DNA of 64,000 nt from Acinetobacter ursingii DSM 16037 = CIP 107286 (GCF_000368825.1 NZ_KB849711.1:102520-166519), one strand, 5' to 3'; counted from the stretch's first letter, positions 42,818 to 54,291 are shown. Notes: generated by a model not told the origin, from the letters alone. A program made the numbers and translations.

Positions 42818-44155
42818 TCATGCAGCAGTGGCGTGAAAACGCACAGCTTCAGCCAAATGATTGGCAAGCGCTGTCACTTCTTCTTGTTGATCACCTTCAA
42901 CCATAACCCGAATGACAGGTTCTGTGCCTGATTTACGAATCAATAAGCGACCACGACCTTTCAGTTGTGCTTCGGCTTTTTCAAACTCTGCCACCAAAGC
43001 AGGTACCGCATACGGATCGATCATTTGATCAAGACGAACATTGACCAAGACTTGTGGAAATAGTTTAAAGTCAGCGACCAATTCATGCAGTGCTTTTTCC
43101 TGTTCAACCATCACGGTCAGCACTTGCAATGCCGCAATAATTGCATCGCCCGTGGTACTTTTATCTAAAGTTAAAATATGACCAGATGGTTCCCCACCAA
43201 TCACCCAATTATTTTCCTCAAGCGCTTGCAGCACATAGCGGTCACCCACTTTGGCACGAACGAATGGTACTTGTGCTGCTTCCAGCGCCAATTCCAGCGC
43301 CATATTGCTCATGACTGTTCCCACAATACCCGCAGGCTTGTTGTTGGCCTGAGTCGCCAAAATATACAAAATATGATCGCCATCGACCTGATGACCAAAT
43401 TGATCCACCATGATCACGCGATCCGCATCGCCATCAAAAGCAATGCCTAGATCGGCTTGATGCTCTAGCACTGCTTTTTGTAACTGTTCTGGATGGGTCG
43501 AACCACAATGTTCATTGATATTTAAACCATTTGGTTCATTGTATAAGGACACGACTTTGGCGCCCAATTCACGAAACACCGCTGGCCCGACACTATAAGC
43601 CGCACCATTGGCACAATCCACCACAATTTTTAAATTACGCAGGTCAAAATGATAGGGAAACGTCGATTTACAAAATTCAATATAACGTCCATTGGCATCT
43701 TTAACCCGAACGCTCTTACCTAGATTGGCGGTATTTTCGATCTGGATGTCATATTCTAATTCTTGATTGATTTGTTCCTGTAAATGATCAGGTAATTTTT
43801 TGCCTTCACTGGAAAAAAACTTAATACCATTATCATAATAAGGATTATGCGATGCGGAAATCACAATCCCCGCGTGTGCGTGTAAAGCACGCGTTAAGTG
43901 AGCAATCGCAGGCGTTGGTAATGGCCCTAATAAATGCACATACACCCCAGCCGCATTCAGACCTGCCTGTAAAGCTGCTTCCAGAATATATCCTGACAGT
44001 CGTGTATCTTTGCCTAATACCACCAATGGTTTGGCTTTAGGATTGGTTCGTACCAGAACCTTACCTGCGGCAAATCCTAGTTTGAGTGCAAACTCAGGGG
44101 TAATCGGCATTTCTCCAAATTTTCCACGAATGCCATCTGTTCCAAAATAACTCAT
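42818..44155 (-). CDS. glmM: Phosphoglucosamine mutase
   Basis: A 445-aa enzyme interconverting glucosamine-6-phosphate and glucosamine-1-phosphate for UDP-GlcNAc synthesis. It starts [20 protein letters not shown]; the active-site phosphoserine loop is [18 protein letters not shown]; the metal site is [14 protein letters not shown]; sugar binding is GGEPSGH; and the phosphate-binding end is [17 protein letters not shown]. It is followed by pdxH after 13 bases. Confidence 0.96.
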   Translation of the reverse strand: MSYFGTDGIRGKFGEMPITPEFALKLGFAAGKVLVRTNPKAKPLVVLGKDTRLSGYILEAALQAGLNAAGVYVHLLGPLPTPAIAHLTRALHAHAGIVISASHNPYYDNGIKFFSSEGKKLPDHLQEQINQELEYDIQIENTANLGKSVRVKDANGRYIEFCKSTFPYHFDLRNLKIVVDCANGAAYSVGPAVFRELGAKVVSLYNEPNGLNINEHCGSTHPEQLQKAVLEHQADLGIAFDGDADRVIMVDQFGHQVDGDHILYILATQANNKPAGIVGTVMSNMALELALEAAQVPFVRAKVGDRYVLQALEENNWVIGGEPSGHILTLDKSTTGDAIIAALQVLTVMVEQEKALHELVADFKLFPQVLVNVRLDQMIDPYAVPALVAEFEKAEAQLKGRGRLLIRKSGTEPVIRVMVEGDQQEEVTALANHLAEAVRFHATAA

Positions 44156-44223
44156 GTTCTACTCACTTATTATGGACTGCTCGATCACAGCCTTTGTTTC
44201 ATCTGTTTACTTTACACCAAAAC

Positions 44224-44254
44224 AAAAATGCCGTCAGTGAACTGACGGCATTTT
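44224..44254 (-). terminator. Terminator of guaB
   Basis: AAAATGCCGTCAGT/ACTGACGGCATTTT, a strong stem with outer A/T tracts, 20 bases after the guaB stop. Confidence 0.85.
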
Positions 44255-44275
44255 CATGTGTAGCGATGGTGAAAA

Positions 44276-45769
<1,494 letters not shown>

Positions 45770-45861
45770 CTATTATAAACAAATTTGCCATTAAATTTCA
45801 TTTTTTATTATGGGAAATTTTATGACATCGTTGTTTTGAGTTTAAATTGAATAAACTCGCG

Positions 45862-46878
45862 CTAAATGAGTCCCGCCTGTTTCATTTCATTTTTAAAATA
45901 AGAATAATAAATAGGAGCAACGATCAAACCAGCCAGACCAAAGACCGCCTGAAAAAATAACATTGCAATCAAGAGTTCCCATGCATTGGCATTGATGCGT
46001 TGGCCTATAATTTTGGCATTTAAAAAGTATTCAAGCTTATGGATCGATACCAAATAGATAAAGGCCATCGTGGCAGCGGTAAACGAAATACTAATGGCAG
46101 AGAGTATGACCAATGTATTTGAAATCAAATTTCCGACAACAGGAATCAGTCCAAAAATAAAGGTTAAAATCACCAGTGTTTTGGCAAAAGGTAAATGCAT
46201 ACCGAGTAAGGGTAAAACCGCTAAAATAAATATACCTGCCAAAACAGTATTCACAATTGAAATTTTAATTTGAGCAAACACTACATTTTTAAAAGCAGTA
46301 TAGAGTACGTTTAAACGTTGTAGACATTGGTGCTTAAAGCTGGGTACGTTTTCACTGTCTTCAATGGGACTTAAAGAAACCAAAGCCCCTAAAATCATCC
46401 CGATAATCATGGTTACAAAGGCATGTAAAGCGTCTGTGCCTGCATGTTGTAAGGTCTCCACATGATTTTTCAGCCACTCAAAGGCGTACTGCTTCATATC
46501 ATCCAGACTTTCAGGAATATAACCTGAAAAATATTGACCAAACTCCTGTTGAAAGCGTTCAAGTAGAGTGTCCAGATTTCGGCTCATGGTGACCAGTCCA
46601 CCGTCTTTCAGATCATGCACCACATACGCAATAGAACCAAAAACCAGAAACACCAAAATACTGATCACCACGATATTAAAAATGGCAACTGCAATAATTC
46701 GCCCATATTTGCCACTGGAAAACTTTTCAGCATACGGACTTAGTTTGGTGAGAAGCGCATAAACCAAGAAACCAGATAAAAAAGCCACCAATAGATGTAA
46801 TGGAATCAGAATGAGTAATGCAACAGTCATAATGATATAGCTGGCGATCTGGCTTTGTCGCTCATTCAATAGTGTCAT
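45862..46878 (-). CDS. AI-2E family (PerM-type) membrane transporter
   Basis: A 338-aa membrane protein with about seven to eight spans in the AI-2E exporter/PerM pattern. The N-terminal double span (LLILIPLHLLVAFLSGFLVY) is followed by a long cytoplasmic/periplasmic helix region (about 95-150) and a conserved C-terminal block: LGMHLPFAKTLVILTFIFGL, IPVVGNLISNTLVILSA and the family end GLAGLIVAPIYYSYFK. Members export AI-2, or Na+/H+ in some species. Substrate is uncertain here because no AI-2 genes are nearby. AGGAA precedes the ATG. Confidence 0.8.
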   Translation of the reverse strand: MTLLNERQSQIASYIIMTVALLILIPLHLLVAFLSGFLVYALLTKLSPYAEKFSSGKYGRIIAVAIFNIVVISILVFLVFGSIAYVVHDLKDGGLVTMSRNLDTLLERFQQEFGQYFSGYIPESLDDMKQYAFEWLKNHVETLQHAGTDALHAFVTMIIGMILGALVSLSPIEDSENVPSFKHQCLQRLNVLYTAFKNVVFAQIKISIVNTVLAGIFILAVLPLLGMHLPFAKTLVILTFIFGLIPVVGNLISNTLVILSAISISFTAATMAFIYLVSIHKLEYFLNAKIIGQRINANAWELLIAMLFFQAVFGLAGLIVAPIYYSYFKNEMKQAGLI

Positions 46879-46980
46879 TCTGTTTTCCTTTATTATTGTA
46901 AAAAGTAAAATAACAATAAGATCGCTTAACCTTACTGCTATTTTAAAACAGAGTCACTATCAAAATCTGTTATGAATTGA

Positions 46981-47781
46981 TCATTTAACAGGATATGCAA
47001 AATTGGTCTGATCCATAAGATCAATCCCACAGGGTAAGTCTTCTATCCAGTCCAAAAATGCATGAACCTGTGCCTTTCCAACAAATGCTGTTCCGTGTTG
47101 AGGCACGATCATTTCGACATCCATCTGACGAACCATATTGACCCATAGGCGAATGACGCGATTAGAACACATATAACGCTGATGAAAACCTTTCATGTTT
47201 GGAATATGTTCAGCAAAATTTTCTATCGATTTTGCAGCATCCTCCACCATCGAAGCGCCCATATCACCTGAAAATAGAATTTTCGAGATAGGATCATAAA
47301 ACTGGAAGTTACCCACAGAATGTAAAAAATGTCCTGGCACCACCACAATATGACTATTCCCCAAAGGCAACACTTGCCCCTCATCAGGCAATTCAATCAG
47401 CCGATCTAGCCAGTGCCCTTTCATCCGTTCACTCATAAACGTTGAACTTAAATGCGGTAAAAATCGTGCCCAAAGTTTTGAAGCCACCACTTTGGCATTC
47501 GTATAGACCAGCCAACGAGGCATAGAGGTAATAATATCTGGATCCTGATGCGAAGCCATGACATAGTCCAGATTTTCCAGACGGGTATATTTATTCAGTT
47601 CCATGGTTAATGGCATATAGGTCAAATCGCCACCAGGATCCAAGACAGCGGCGCGTTGTTGATCAATAATCAAAAATTGATTTGCCTGTACCCCTTCACC
47701 TTTGACTAAGCTACTAAAGCGAATACACCGATGCCCATCACGATCAAATAACACTTGTGAAGTTGTATGTTCAAATGTCAT
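46981..47781 (-). CDS. Metallo-beta-lactamase-fold protein, diiron (ODP) type
   Basis: A soluble protein of about 266 aa with the MBL fold of the flavodiiron (ODP) group but without a flavodoxin domain. Candidate metal ligands are in ASHQDPDII (H and D, with P-D instead of the usual D-H), VPGHFLHSVGNF (His), LFSGDMGASM (Asp) and IVPQHGTAF (His). Such proteins can reduce oxygen or NO or sense redox state; function here is unknown. The ATG at 47781 is chosen over an in-frame TTG at 47796. It is a single gene between the AI-2E permease and the manganese exporter. Confidence 0.7.
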   Translation of the reverse strand: MTFEHTTSQVLFDRDGHRCIRFSSLVKGEGVQANQFLIIDQQRAAVLDPGGDLTYMPLTMELNKYTRLENLDYVMASHQDPDIITSMPRWLVYTNAKVVASKLWARFLPHLSSTFMSERMKGHWLDRLIELPDEGQVLPLGNSHIVVVPGHFLHSVGNFQFYDPISKILFSGDMGASMVEDAAKSIENFAEHIPNMKGFHQRYMCSNRVIRLWVNMVRQMDVEMIVPQHGTAFVGKAQVHAFLDWIEDLPCGIDLMDQTNFAYPVK

Positions 47782-47886
47782 ACCCCAATTCCCCAATTAA
47801 GATAAATTTTAGTTTAATTCCATAATAAAACAATGGGATTCTAATTGCGATAAAATTATGACTTGTTTAGGACTGGGAATTAGGCA

Positions 47887-47913
47887 TAAAAAAGCACCTG
47901 CGAACAGATGCTT
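47887..47913 (-). terminator. Terminator of the GDT1-family gene
   Basis: Read leftwards, AAGCATCTG-TTCG-CAGGTGCTT is followed by TTTT. It begins 18 bases after the stop codon. Confidence 0.75.
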
Positions 47914-47930
47914 GATCATTTATATTTGTT

Positions 47931-48506
47931 TTAAAAGAAATAATGCTGAACCAAGGTTGAAATACCGACGATCAGAAAAATCGCGGCACCAATTTTATGA
48001 ATCAGCGAGATTGGCAAACGATCTGCCATTTTGTTGCCTATAAATACCGCTGGCGCATTGGCAATCATCATACCCACGGTCGTACCCAGCATCACCCAAA
48101 ATACGCTATCGAAACGGGCGGCTAAAGCGACTGTCGCAATTTGTGTTTTATCTCCAATTTCAGCCAGAAAAAATAAGATAAAGGTGGCGCCAAACACACC
48201 AAAACGTTGCCATTTATTAATACTATCGGTTTCATCATCCAGTTTATCCGGAATTAACATCCAGAGTGCCATTCCAATAAAACCAATCGCCAACACCCAT
48301 ACCATCACCGTTGGGTTTAAGACTGTAGTGAGCCATTGACCCAACACCGCAGATAAACCGTGGTTGATGGTCGTTGCCAACAAGATTGCAATCAGAATAG
48401 GAACAGGTTTGCGGAACCGGGCAGCGAGTAAAAGCGCGAGAAGCTGGGTTTTGTCGCCCATTTCAGCAAGGGCAACAACAGAAGTCGAAATCAGGAATTC
48501 TTGCAT
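47931..48506 (-). CDS. GDT1/TMEM165 (UPF0016) family manganese exporter
   Basis: A 191-aa inner-membrane protein with six spans in two homologous halves, each with an ExGDKT motif: VVALAEMGDKTQLLALLLAA (residues 10-29) and FLAEIGDKTQIATVALAARF (about 116-135). The paired acidic motifs line the ion path. Bacterial members export Mn2+. A yybP-ykoY riboswitch in the leader strongly supports a manganese role. The ribosome site AGAGAA overlaps the 3' arm of a leader hairpin. Confidence 0.88.
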   Translation of the reverse strand: MQEFLISTSVVALAEMGDKTQLLALLLAARFRKPVPILIAILLATTINHGLSAVLGQWLTTVLNPTVMVWVLAIGFIGMALWMLIPDKLDDETDSINKWQRFGVFGATFILFFLAEIGDKTQIATVALAARFDSVFWVMLGTTVGMMIANAPAVFIGNKMADRLPISLIHKIGAAIFLIVGISTLVQHYFF

Positions 48507-48513
48507 ATCTGTT

Positions 48514-48561
48514 CTCTGGCTAGCATATATACCTATGACCTATCGCCCCTGCTAGCCAAAA
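48514..48561 (-). promoter_or_regulatory. Leader hairpin upstream of the manganese exporter start
   Basis: GGCTAGCA (rightmost) pairs perfectly with TGCTAGCC next to the ribosome site, around a 24-base loop, just 8-10 bases before the start codon. It may be the riboswitch expression platform that hides or frees the ribosome site. Confidence 0.5.
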
Positions 48562-48574
48562 AGTGCAGAACGAT

Positions 48575-48705
48575 AAATCAAAGGTCTTGCCAACTAAAGA
48601 ACGCGCAAACGTTCAAGCTATGATGACCATGTTCGGTGGAACAATTATGTTGATCATCACCCAATTACTTTGCGTAACTGGAGGCTACTCCCCAATGAAG
48701 TAGCC
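48575..48705 (-). ncRNA. yybP-ykoY manganese riboswitch
   Basis: Read leftwards, the leader begins GGCTACTTCATTGGGGAGTA followed by GCCTCCAGTTACG. This contains the hallmark GGGGAGTAGCC of the class at 48693-48683. It ends with GGCAAGACCTTTG at 48591-48580, the hallmark 3' segment. The class binds Mn2+ and controls manganese exporters such as MntP and GDT1-type proteins, which fits the gene downstream. Confidence 0.82.
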
Positions 48706-48809
48706 TTATCATATCAAATTAAGAAAATAATTCATATTATTTTGAATAGATTTTTAATGCCGCACAAATCCTTTTGAATACAAAATCAAATTTTTTGACT
48801 TGATTCGAT

Positions 48810-49187
48810 CTATTTCTCCTCATCTCGCGATATAAATGGAGCAGGATTTGGACTAGGATGCTCTGGATGACGATCTTTTAAATTTTCCTCTAATTGCTCT
48901 GCATCAATTTTTTCCACAGCTTCACGTATCGCTTGATTGCCCTGACTGTCATCCTGACCAGTATCTGTTTGTTCACTTGATTGATTAGAATCTTGGTTTG
49001 ATTTCATTTTTTTCTCCTGCTTAAACTCTTCATCTAGTTCAGCACTATCGGTTAAACCTTCGAGTTGCTGTGATGAAAATTCATCATTTTCCAAAATATT
49101 GACATCCAAATCGTTGGCTTTAATCTTGTTGCTTTGCAAACGATCAGAATCTACTTCTAAATTTTTTTGATCATTCTGGTTTGTCAT
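48810..49187 (-). CDS. Acidic, probably disordered hypothetical protein
   Basis: A 125-aa protein with almost only polar residues and a strong excess of Asp, Glu, Gln, Asn and Ser, including an SNQDSNQSSEQTD stretch and a DRHPEHPSPNPAPF tail. There is no signal peptide or membrane span. I do not recognise a family. AGGAG lies upstream of the ATG. Similar low-complexity acidic proteins in Acinetobacter have been related to stress or desiccation tolerance; that is only a possibility. Confidence 0.65.
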   Translation of the reverse strand: MTNQNDQKNLEVDSDRLQSNKIKANDLDVNILENDEFSSQQLEGLTDSAELDEEFKQEKKMKSNQDSNQSSEQTDTGQDDSQGNQAIREAVEKIDAEQLEENLKDRHPEHPSPNPAPFISRDEEK

Positions 49188-49383
49188 TACTTGACTCCTA
49201 GACTGTTTTAAAGGTGTTTTTTTAATTGCATCTCATTGCGTCACTTCTCATCATTTATGTTAGTGCATCCCTGTGTAATGTTTAGATCAATCCTGTATTA
49301 AACATACTAAAAAAATGTTTATTTACTGATCTCATGTAAACAAAAATCGAAAACCATATCGATCGTTCAAATGACCTAAACAT

Positions 49384-49413
49384 AAAAAAACCTCGCCAAA
49401 GCGAGGTTTTTTT
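49384..49413 (-). terminator. Terminator of aceEF
   Basis: AAAAAAACCTCGC-CAAA-GCGAGGTTTTTTT, a strong symmetric hairpin 19 bases after the aceF stop. Confidence 0.9.
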
Positions 49414-49431
49414 CAATCTTCAATACAGATT

Positions 49432-51432
49432 TTAAATCAACAGTGTGCGAATATCTTTGAGCAACTTGGTCAGCTTATGGGTAAAGCGCGCTGCATCTGC
49501 GCCATTGATCACACGGTGATCATAAGACAACGATAATGGTAACATTAAGCGCGGATCGAAGTCTTTGCCATTCCATACAGGCTGCATGGTTGCAGGTGAA
49601 ATACCCAAAATCGCGACTTGTGGCCAGTTCACCAATGGCGTAAATGCCGTTCCACCAATTGAACCTAAACTGGTAATGGTGAAGTTAGCACCTTGTAAGT
49701 CTTTCGGAGATAATTTCTTATCGCGTGCTTTTTGACTGAGTTCACCTAATTCAACAGCTATTTGCTTAATCGATTTCTGATCTGGATTACGCAGCACAGG
49801 TACCGTTAAACCATCAGGTGTCGCGACTGCAATCCCCATATGAATTTCATTGCGGAGCAAAACTGATTTTTGATCATCAGCCAAGTGTCCAGCAAAGTAA
49901 GGCTCTTCTTTCAGCAAATGTGCAACTGCTTTCGCAATAAAGGCTAAAATCGTCAGACTCACGCCTTGCTTTTTAAAGCCATCTTTTAACTCACCACGCC
50001 ATGCTTCAAGCTCGGTAATATCTGCCAAGTCAAACTGAGTCACTTGCGGAATAAAATTATTGAGTGACAATTGCGGCACAGATACTTGTTGTAAACGCGT
50101 CATGGTTTTGATTTCACCGCCGCCAAAAGCAGTAAAATCTGGCAATGCTGGTAATCCAGAAGCAACAGGTGCCGCAGAAGTCGTTGCCGTTGACGCAGGA
50201 GCCGTCATACATTGTTTCACATGGGCATAGATGTCTTCTTTCATCAAACGCCCATGCTCACCAGATGCTTTGACCTGTGCCAAAATTACACCCAGCTCAC
50301 GTGCAAGCTTACGCACCGCAGGTCCTGCATAGACTTTAGCATTTTCAGCTTCTTGTGCCTGACTCAGCTTGCTTGCCGAATCAACCGCAGCAACCTTTGG
50401 TTGTTCGGCAGGTTTTGTAACACTTTGGGTTTTGACTGAACTCGTTTGTGCAGCAGCTTGCGCTTTGGCTTTAGGCGCTGATTTTGCTTCACCTTCAATC
50501 GTTGCCAGCGCAATGCCCTGTTTAACCTCTTGTCCAACACTGACATGAATCGCTTTGACCACACCCGCGATACTGCTGGGTACTTCAACTGAAGCTTTGT
50601 CAGATTCAACTACACACAAACTTTGTTGTGCGTCTACATGATCACCCACTTGTACTAAAATTTCAGATACCGTGGCTTTATCAACACCCAAATCAGGTAC
50701 GCTAATTTCCTGCTCACCTGAGCTAACCGTTTCCTGTGTATCCGTTTCATCTTCAACATTTGTTGAAGTGGTCTCAGCAGGTTGCGCTACGGTATTTTCA
50801 TTTGCCGTAGCTGTTTGTTCAGTTGTCTCTTCACTTGCAGCTTGTGTTTTCACTTTAAGTAAAAGCACACCTTCTTTAACACTGTCACCCTCTTTCACTG
50901 CAACACTTTCAACGGTTCCAGAAACAGGGCTTGGCACTTCAACCGATGCTTTGTCGGACTCAAGCAAAATCAGACTGTCATTTTCTGAAATTTCATCGCC
51001 CACTTTGACTAAGAGTTCCGCAACTGTAGCCTTTTCTACACCAATATCTGGCACTTGCACCTCAACCACAGTGGTTGCACCAGATGAAGTGGATGCCGTT
51101 GGTTGGGTTGCTGCTTGTTCTGGGGTTTCAGATGTCGTCGATTTAGGAGCCGCCTCTGCTTGAACAGGTGCCTGTTCTTTAGATGCAACTTCATTACTTT
51201 GACTGGTGCCGCTTTCTAATTCAATGAGAGCAGTGCCTTCTGTTACCTCGTCACCCTGATTGACCAAAATACTTTTGACCACACCAGAAGCTGTGCTTGG
51301 AACTTCAACAGATGCCTTATCTGATTCAAGTAAAATCAGACTATCATTTTCAGAAATCTGGTCGCCAACCTTGACTAAAATCTCGGCAACCGTCGCTTTT
51401 TCTACGCCAATATCAGGTGTTTTCACTTGCAT
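49432..51432 (-). CDS. aceF: Dihydrolipoyl acetyltransferase (E2) of pyruvate dehydrogenase
   Basis: A 666-aa core subunit moving acetyl groups from E1 to CoA. Three tandem lipoyl domains each carry the ESDKASVEVP motif, with lipoyl Lys at 39, 161 and 279. Linkers between them are Ala/Pro/Gln/Thr/Glu-rich, as usual for flexible arms. A peripheral subunit-binding domain follows at about 365-405 (VYAGPAVRKLARELGVILAQ). The catalytic domain runs to the end, with the active-site His639 in SYDHRVINGADAARF. It starts three bases after the aceE stop. The lpd (E3) gene is not in the window. Confidence 0.95.
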   Translation of the reverse strand: MQVKTPDIGVEKATVAEILVKVGDQISENDSLILLESDKASVEVPSTASGVVKSILVNQGDEVTEGTALIELESGTSQSNEVASKEQAPVQAEAAPKSTTSETPEQAATQPTASTSSGATTVVEVQVPDIGVEKATVAELLVKVGDEISENDSLILLESDKASVEVPSPVSGTVESVAVKEGDSVKEGVLLLKVKTQAASEETTEQTATANENTVAQPAETTSTNVEDETDTQETVSSGEQEISVPDLGVDKATVSEILVQVGDHVDAQQSLCVVESDKASVEVPSSIAGVVKAIHVSVGQEVKQGIALATIEGEAKSAPKAKAQAAAQTSSVKTQSVTKPAEQPKVAAVDSASKLSQAQEAENAKVYAGPAVRKLARELGVILAQVKASGEHGRLMKEDIYAHVKQCMTAPASTATTSAAPVASGLPALPDFTAFGGGEIKTMTRLQQVSVPQLSLNNFIPQVTQFDLADITELEAWRGELKDGFKKQGVSLTILAFIAKAVAHLLKEEPYFAGHLADDQKSVLLRNEIHMGIAVATPDGLTVPVLRNPDQKSIKQIAVELGELSQKARDKKLSPKDLQGANFTITSLGSIGGTAFTPLVNWPQVAILGISPATMQPVWNGKDFDPRLMLPLSLSYDHRVINGADAARFTHKLTKLLKDIRTLLI

Positions 51433-51435
51433 GTC

Positions 51436-54150
51436 TTAGTTCCCCTCACCTGATTGTTCTTGGTAAGCTGCAACAGGCTGAACTTCAGGATGTGCCTGAG
51501 GTGCCCATGCGACAGGACGATCCGTTTCCAATTCAAAGCTTGAAATGGCATCTTTCACCAAACGGTTTTCAACTTCACCTTCATCTGCCAGTTTTTTCAA
51601 TGTGGCAACCACAATGTGTGCTGCATCAACGCCAAAGTAACTACGCAAATTACCCCGCGTATCTGAACGACCATAACCATCTGTACCCAAAGTCACATAA
51701 GGACGGTTATCTGGCAGATAAGCGCGAATTTGTTCGCTATAGGCACGCATATGATCGGTTGCAGATACCACAATACCATCTGTGCCACGTAACTGCTGAG
51801 ACACCCATGATTCTTTGGTGACTTCAGTCAGTGGATGCAAGCGGTTGTATTCATCACACGCCATACCATCACGAGCTAACTCATTGAAACTCGTAACGCT
51901 CCAGATATTGGAATGAATCTGATACTCTTCACGCAAGATCTTGGCTGCTTTAATCACTTCACGCAGAATCACACCCGAACCAAGGAGCTGCACGGTGGCC
52001 TTGTCATCTTTTTCAAACAAGTACATCCCACGCTTGATACCTTCTTCAGCACCTACTGGCATTTCTGGATGTTCGTAGTTTTCATTCATGACTGTGAGGT
52101 AATAAAACACACGTTCCTGATTAACATACATACGCTGTAAACCATCATGCACCACCACAGCCAACTCATAACCAAAGCAAGGATCATAAGCTACGCAGTT
52201 TGGAATGGTACTGGCCAGAATGTGAGAATGACCATCCTGATGCTGTAAACCTTCGCCGTTCAAAGTTGTACGACCTGCTGTTGCACCGAGCAAGAAACCT
52301 TGTGCCTGTGCATCGCCTGCTGCCCATGCAATATCGCCAATACGCTGGAAACCAAACATCGAGTAGTACATATACATCGGAATCATTGGCAAATTATTGG
52401 TCGAATAACTGGTGCCCAAAGCAGCCCATGCACTCATGGCACCCGCTTCATTGATCCCTTCTTGCAACATGTGACCATCTTTAGCTTCACGATAGTTCAT
52501 GAGCTGTTCATTGTCTTCTGGCGTATATTTCTGACCATGCGCAGCATAAATACCCAATTGACGGAACATGCCTTCCAGACCAAAGGTACGTGCTTCATCA
52601 GGTACAATTGGAACGACACGGTCTTTAATGGCTTTTTCTTTCAGCAACGCCGCAATCAAACGCACCATCACCATGGTGGTTGATTGTTCTTTACCATTAC
52701 TGCCGCTGAGTACGCTATCGAAAATTGAAATATCTGGAATGGCTAACGCTTCACTCTCTTTACGACGTGCTGGCAGATAGCCCCCTAATGCTTCACGACG
52801 CGCCTTCATATATTTAAGCTCTGGCGAGTTTTCTGCTGGACGATATAGCGGTAATTCTTCAAGTTGCTCGTTGGTAAATGGCAGATTGAAGCGATCACGT
52901 ACATACTTGAGTGAATCAACGTGCATCTTTTTAATCTGATGGGTTTTATTCACCGCTTCGATCTCATCCGACAAGCCATAACCTTTTACGGTTTTTGCCA
53001 AGATCACGGTTGGTTGACCTGTACTCTTCATGGCTTCAGCATAGGCTGCATAGACTTTATATGGGTCATGACCACCACGATTCAGATTATCAATGTCTTC
53101 ATCGCTTAAGTTTTTCACCAACTCTTCAGCTTCAGGATATTTACCAAAGAAGTGTGCTCGTGTATACGCTCCGCCTTTGACCTGATAACGCTGATAATCA
53201 CCATCAACCGCTTCTTCCATCACGGCTTTTAATGCGCCTGATTTGTCATTGGCTAATAACGGATCCCAATGACGACCCCAGACCACTTTAATCACACGCC
53301 AGCCCGCGCCACGGAATAAGGACTCAAGCTCCTGAATGATTTTACCATTACCACGCACAGGACCATCCAGACGCTGTAAGTTACAGTTCACCACCCAGAT
53401 CAAGTTATCCAGTTTTTCACGACCTGCCAGTGAAATGGCACCTGTACTTTCAGGTTCATCCATTTCACCATCACCGAGATACGCCCAGACTTTACGATTT
53501 TCTTCTTTAATTAAACCACGGTTCATCAGGTATTTTTGAATATGGGCCTGATAAATCGACATGATCGGTCCCAAGCCCATCGATACGGTTGGGAACTGCC
53601 AATAGTCAGGCATCAAATAGGGATGCGGATAGCTAGATAAACCATTACCATTCACTTCACGGCGGAAGTTACTCAATTGTTCTTCAGTCAAACGACCTTC
53701 AAGAAAAGAACGGGCATAAATACCAGGTGCACAGTGACCTTGGTAATAAATCATGTCGCCGCCAAAACTATCACTATTGGCACGGAAAAAATGGTTAAAG
53801 CCTACATCATACAAGGTGGCTGAAGATGCAAAACTGGCCAAGTGACCACCCAGATCATCACCGGTTTTATTGGCGCGTAATACCATTGCCAATGCATTCC
53901 AGCGAATAAGCGCACGAATACGACGCTCCATATCCTGATCGCCTGGCATGGCAGGTTGTTCTTCTACTGAAATGGTATTTAAGTAAGGAGTATTTAGGCG
54001 CTGAATAGGCACATGCTTCGCAATTGCGCGTTGATAGAGCTTTTCGAGTAAAAAAGCAGCACGTTCTGTACCCATATGCTGCAAAACGGAATCGAAAGCA
54101 TCTTGCCATTCTTGGGTTTCTTGTGCGTCGGAATCACCATAAAACGCCAT
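51436..54150 (-). CDS. aceE: Pyruvate dehydrogenase E1 component
   Basis: A 904-aa homodimeric thiamine-diphosphate enzyme that decarboxylates pyruvate and loads the E2 lipoyl arms. It has the ThDP/Mg motif AYLGDGEMDEPESTGAISLA followed by LIWVVNCNLQRLDGPVRGNG. Substrate-channel and activation-loop segments (YTPEDNEQLMNYREAKDGHM) follow, then a transketolase-like C-terminal domain. The length is normal (E. coli 887). It is the first gene of the aceEF operon. Confidence 0.96.
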   Translation of the reverse strand: MAFYGDSDAQETQEWQDAFDSVLQHMGTERAAFLLEKLYQRAIAKHVPIQRLNTPYLNTISVEEQPAMPGDQDMERRIRALIRWNALAMVLRANKTGDDLGGHLASFASSATLYDVGFNHFFRANSDSFGGDMIYYQGHCAPGIYARSFLEGRLTEEQLSNFRREVNGNGLSSYPHPYLMPDYWQFPTVSMGLGPIMSIYQAHIQKYLMNRGLIKEENRKVWAYLGDGEMDEPESTGAISLAGREKLDNLIWVVNCNLQRLDGPVRGNGKIIQELESLFRGAGWRVIKVVWGRHWDPLLANDKSGALKAVMEEAVDGDYQRYQVKGGAYTRAHFFGKYPEAEELVKNLSDEDIDNLNRGGHDPYKVYAAYAEAMKSTGQPTVILAKTVKGYGLSDEIEAVNKTHQIKKMHVDSLKYVRDRFNLPFTNEQLEELPLYRPAENSPELKYMKARREALGGYLPARRKESEALAIPDISIFDSVLSGSNGKEQSTTMVMVRLIAALLKEKAIKDRVVPIVPDEARTFGLEGMFRQLGIYAAHGQKYTPEDNEQLMNYREAKDGHMLQEGINEAGAMSAWAALGTSYSTNNLPMIPMYMYYSMFGFQRIGDIAWAAGDAQAQGFLLGATAGRTTLNGEGLQHQDGHSHILASTIPNCVAYDPCFGYELAVVVHDGLQRMYVNQERVFYYLTVMNENYEHPEMPVGAEEGIKRGMYLFEKDDKATVQLLGSGVILREVIKAAKILREEYQIHSNIWSVTSFNELARDGMACDEYNRLHPLTEVTKESWVSQQLRGTDGIVVSATDHMRAYSEQIRAYLPDNRPYVTLGTDGYGRSDTRGNLRSYFGVDAAHIVVATLKKLADEGEVENRLVKDAISSFELETDRPVAWAPQAHPEVQPVAAYQEQSGEGN

Positions 54151-54291
54151 AACTCACCTTTTCCTTAGTCTACGGTTAGTCCATATTTTTATCATATTTG
54201 GGGTGGCGCAAGTTAGCCATGCCAGTGAATACAGATTGACAGCATTATTTAGATAATAAATAGTTGTTGACTTTTCATTACTCAAAATAAC

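Noticed and set aside
42818..42867. N-terminal extension of pdxH to 42867
   Set aside because: It would overlap glmM, and a strong ribosome site precedes the internal ATG at 42804 that gives the normal family length.
50672..51163. Long plus-strand open frame (163 codons) inside aceF
   Set aside because: It is antisense to the lipoyl domains and linkers; its Ser/Val/Thr repeats are the reverse reading of repeated domains, and it has no ribosome site or family resemblance.
49432..51432. Internal near-repeats of about 120 codons in aceF, as possible assembly duplication
   Set aside because: They are the three lipoyl domains expected in this E2 type, with diverged linkers.
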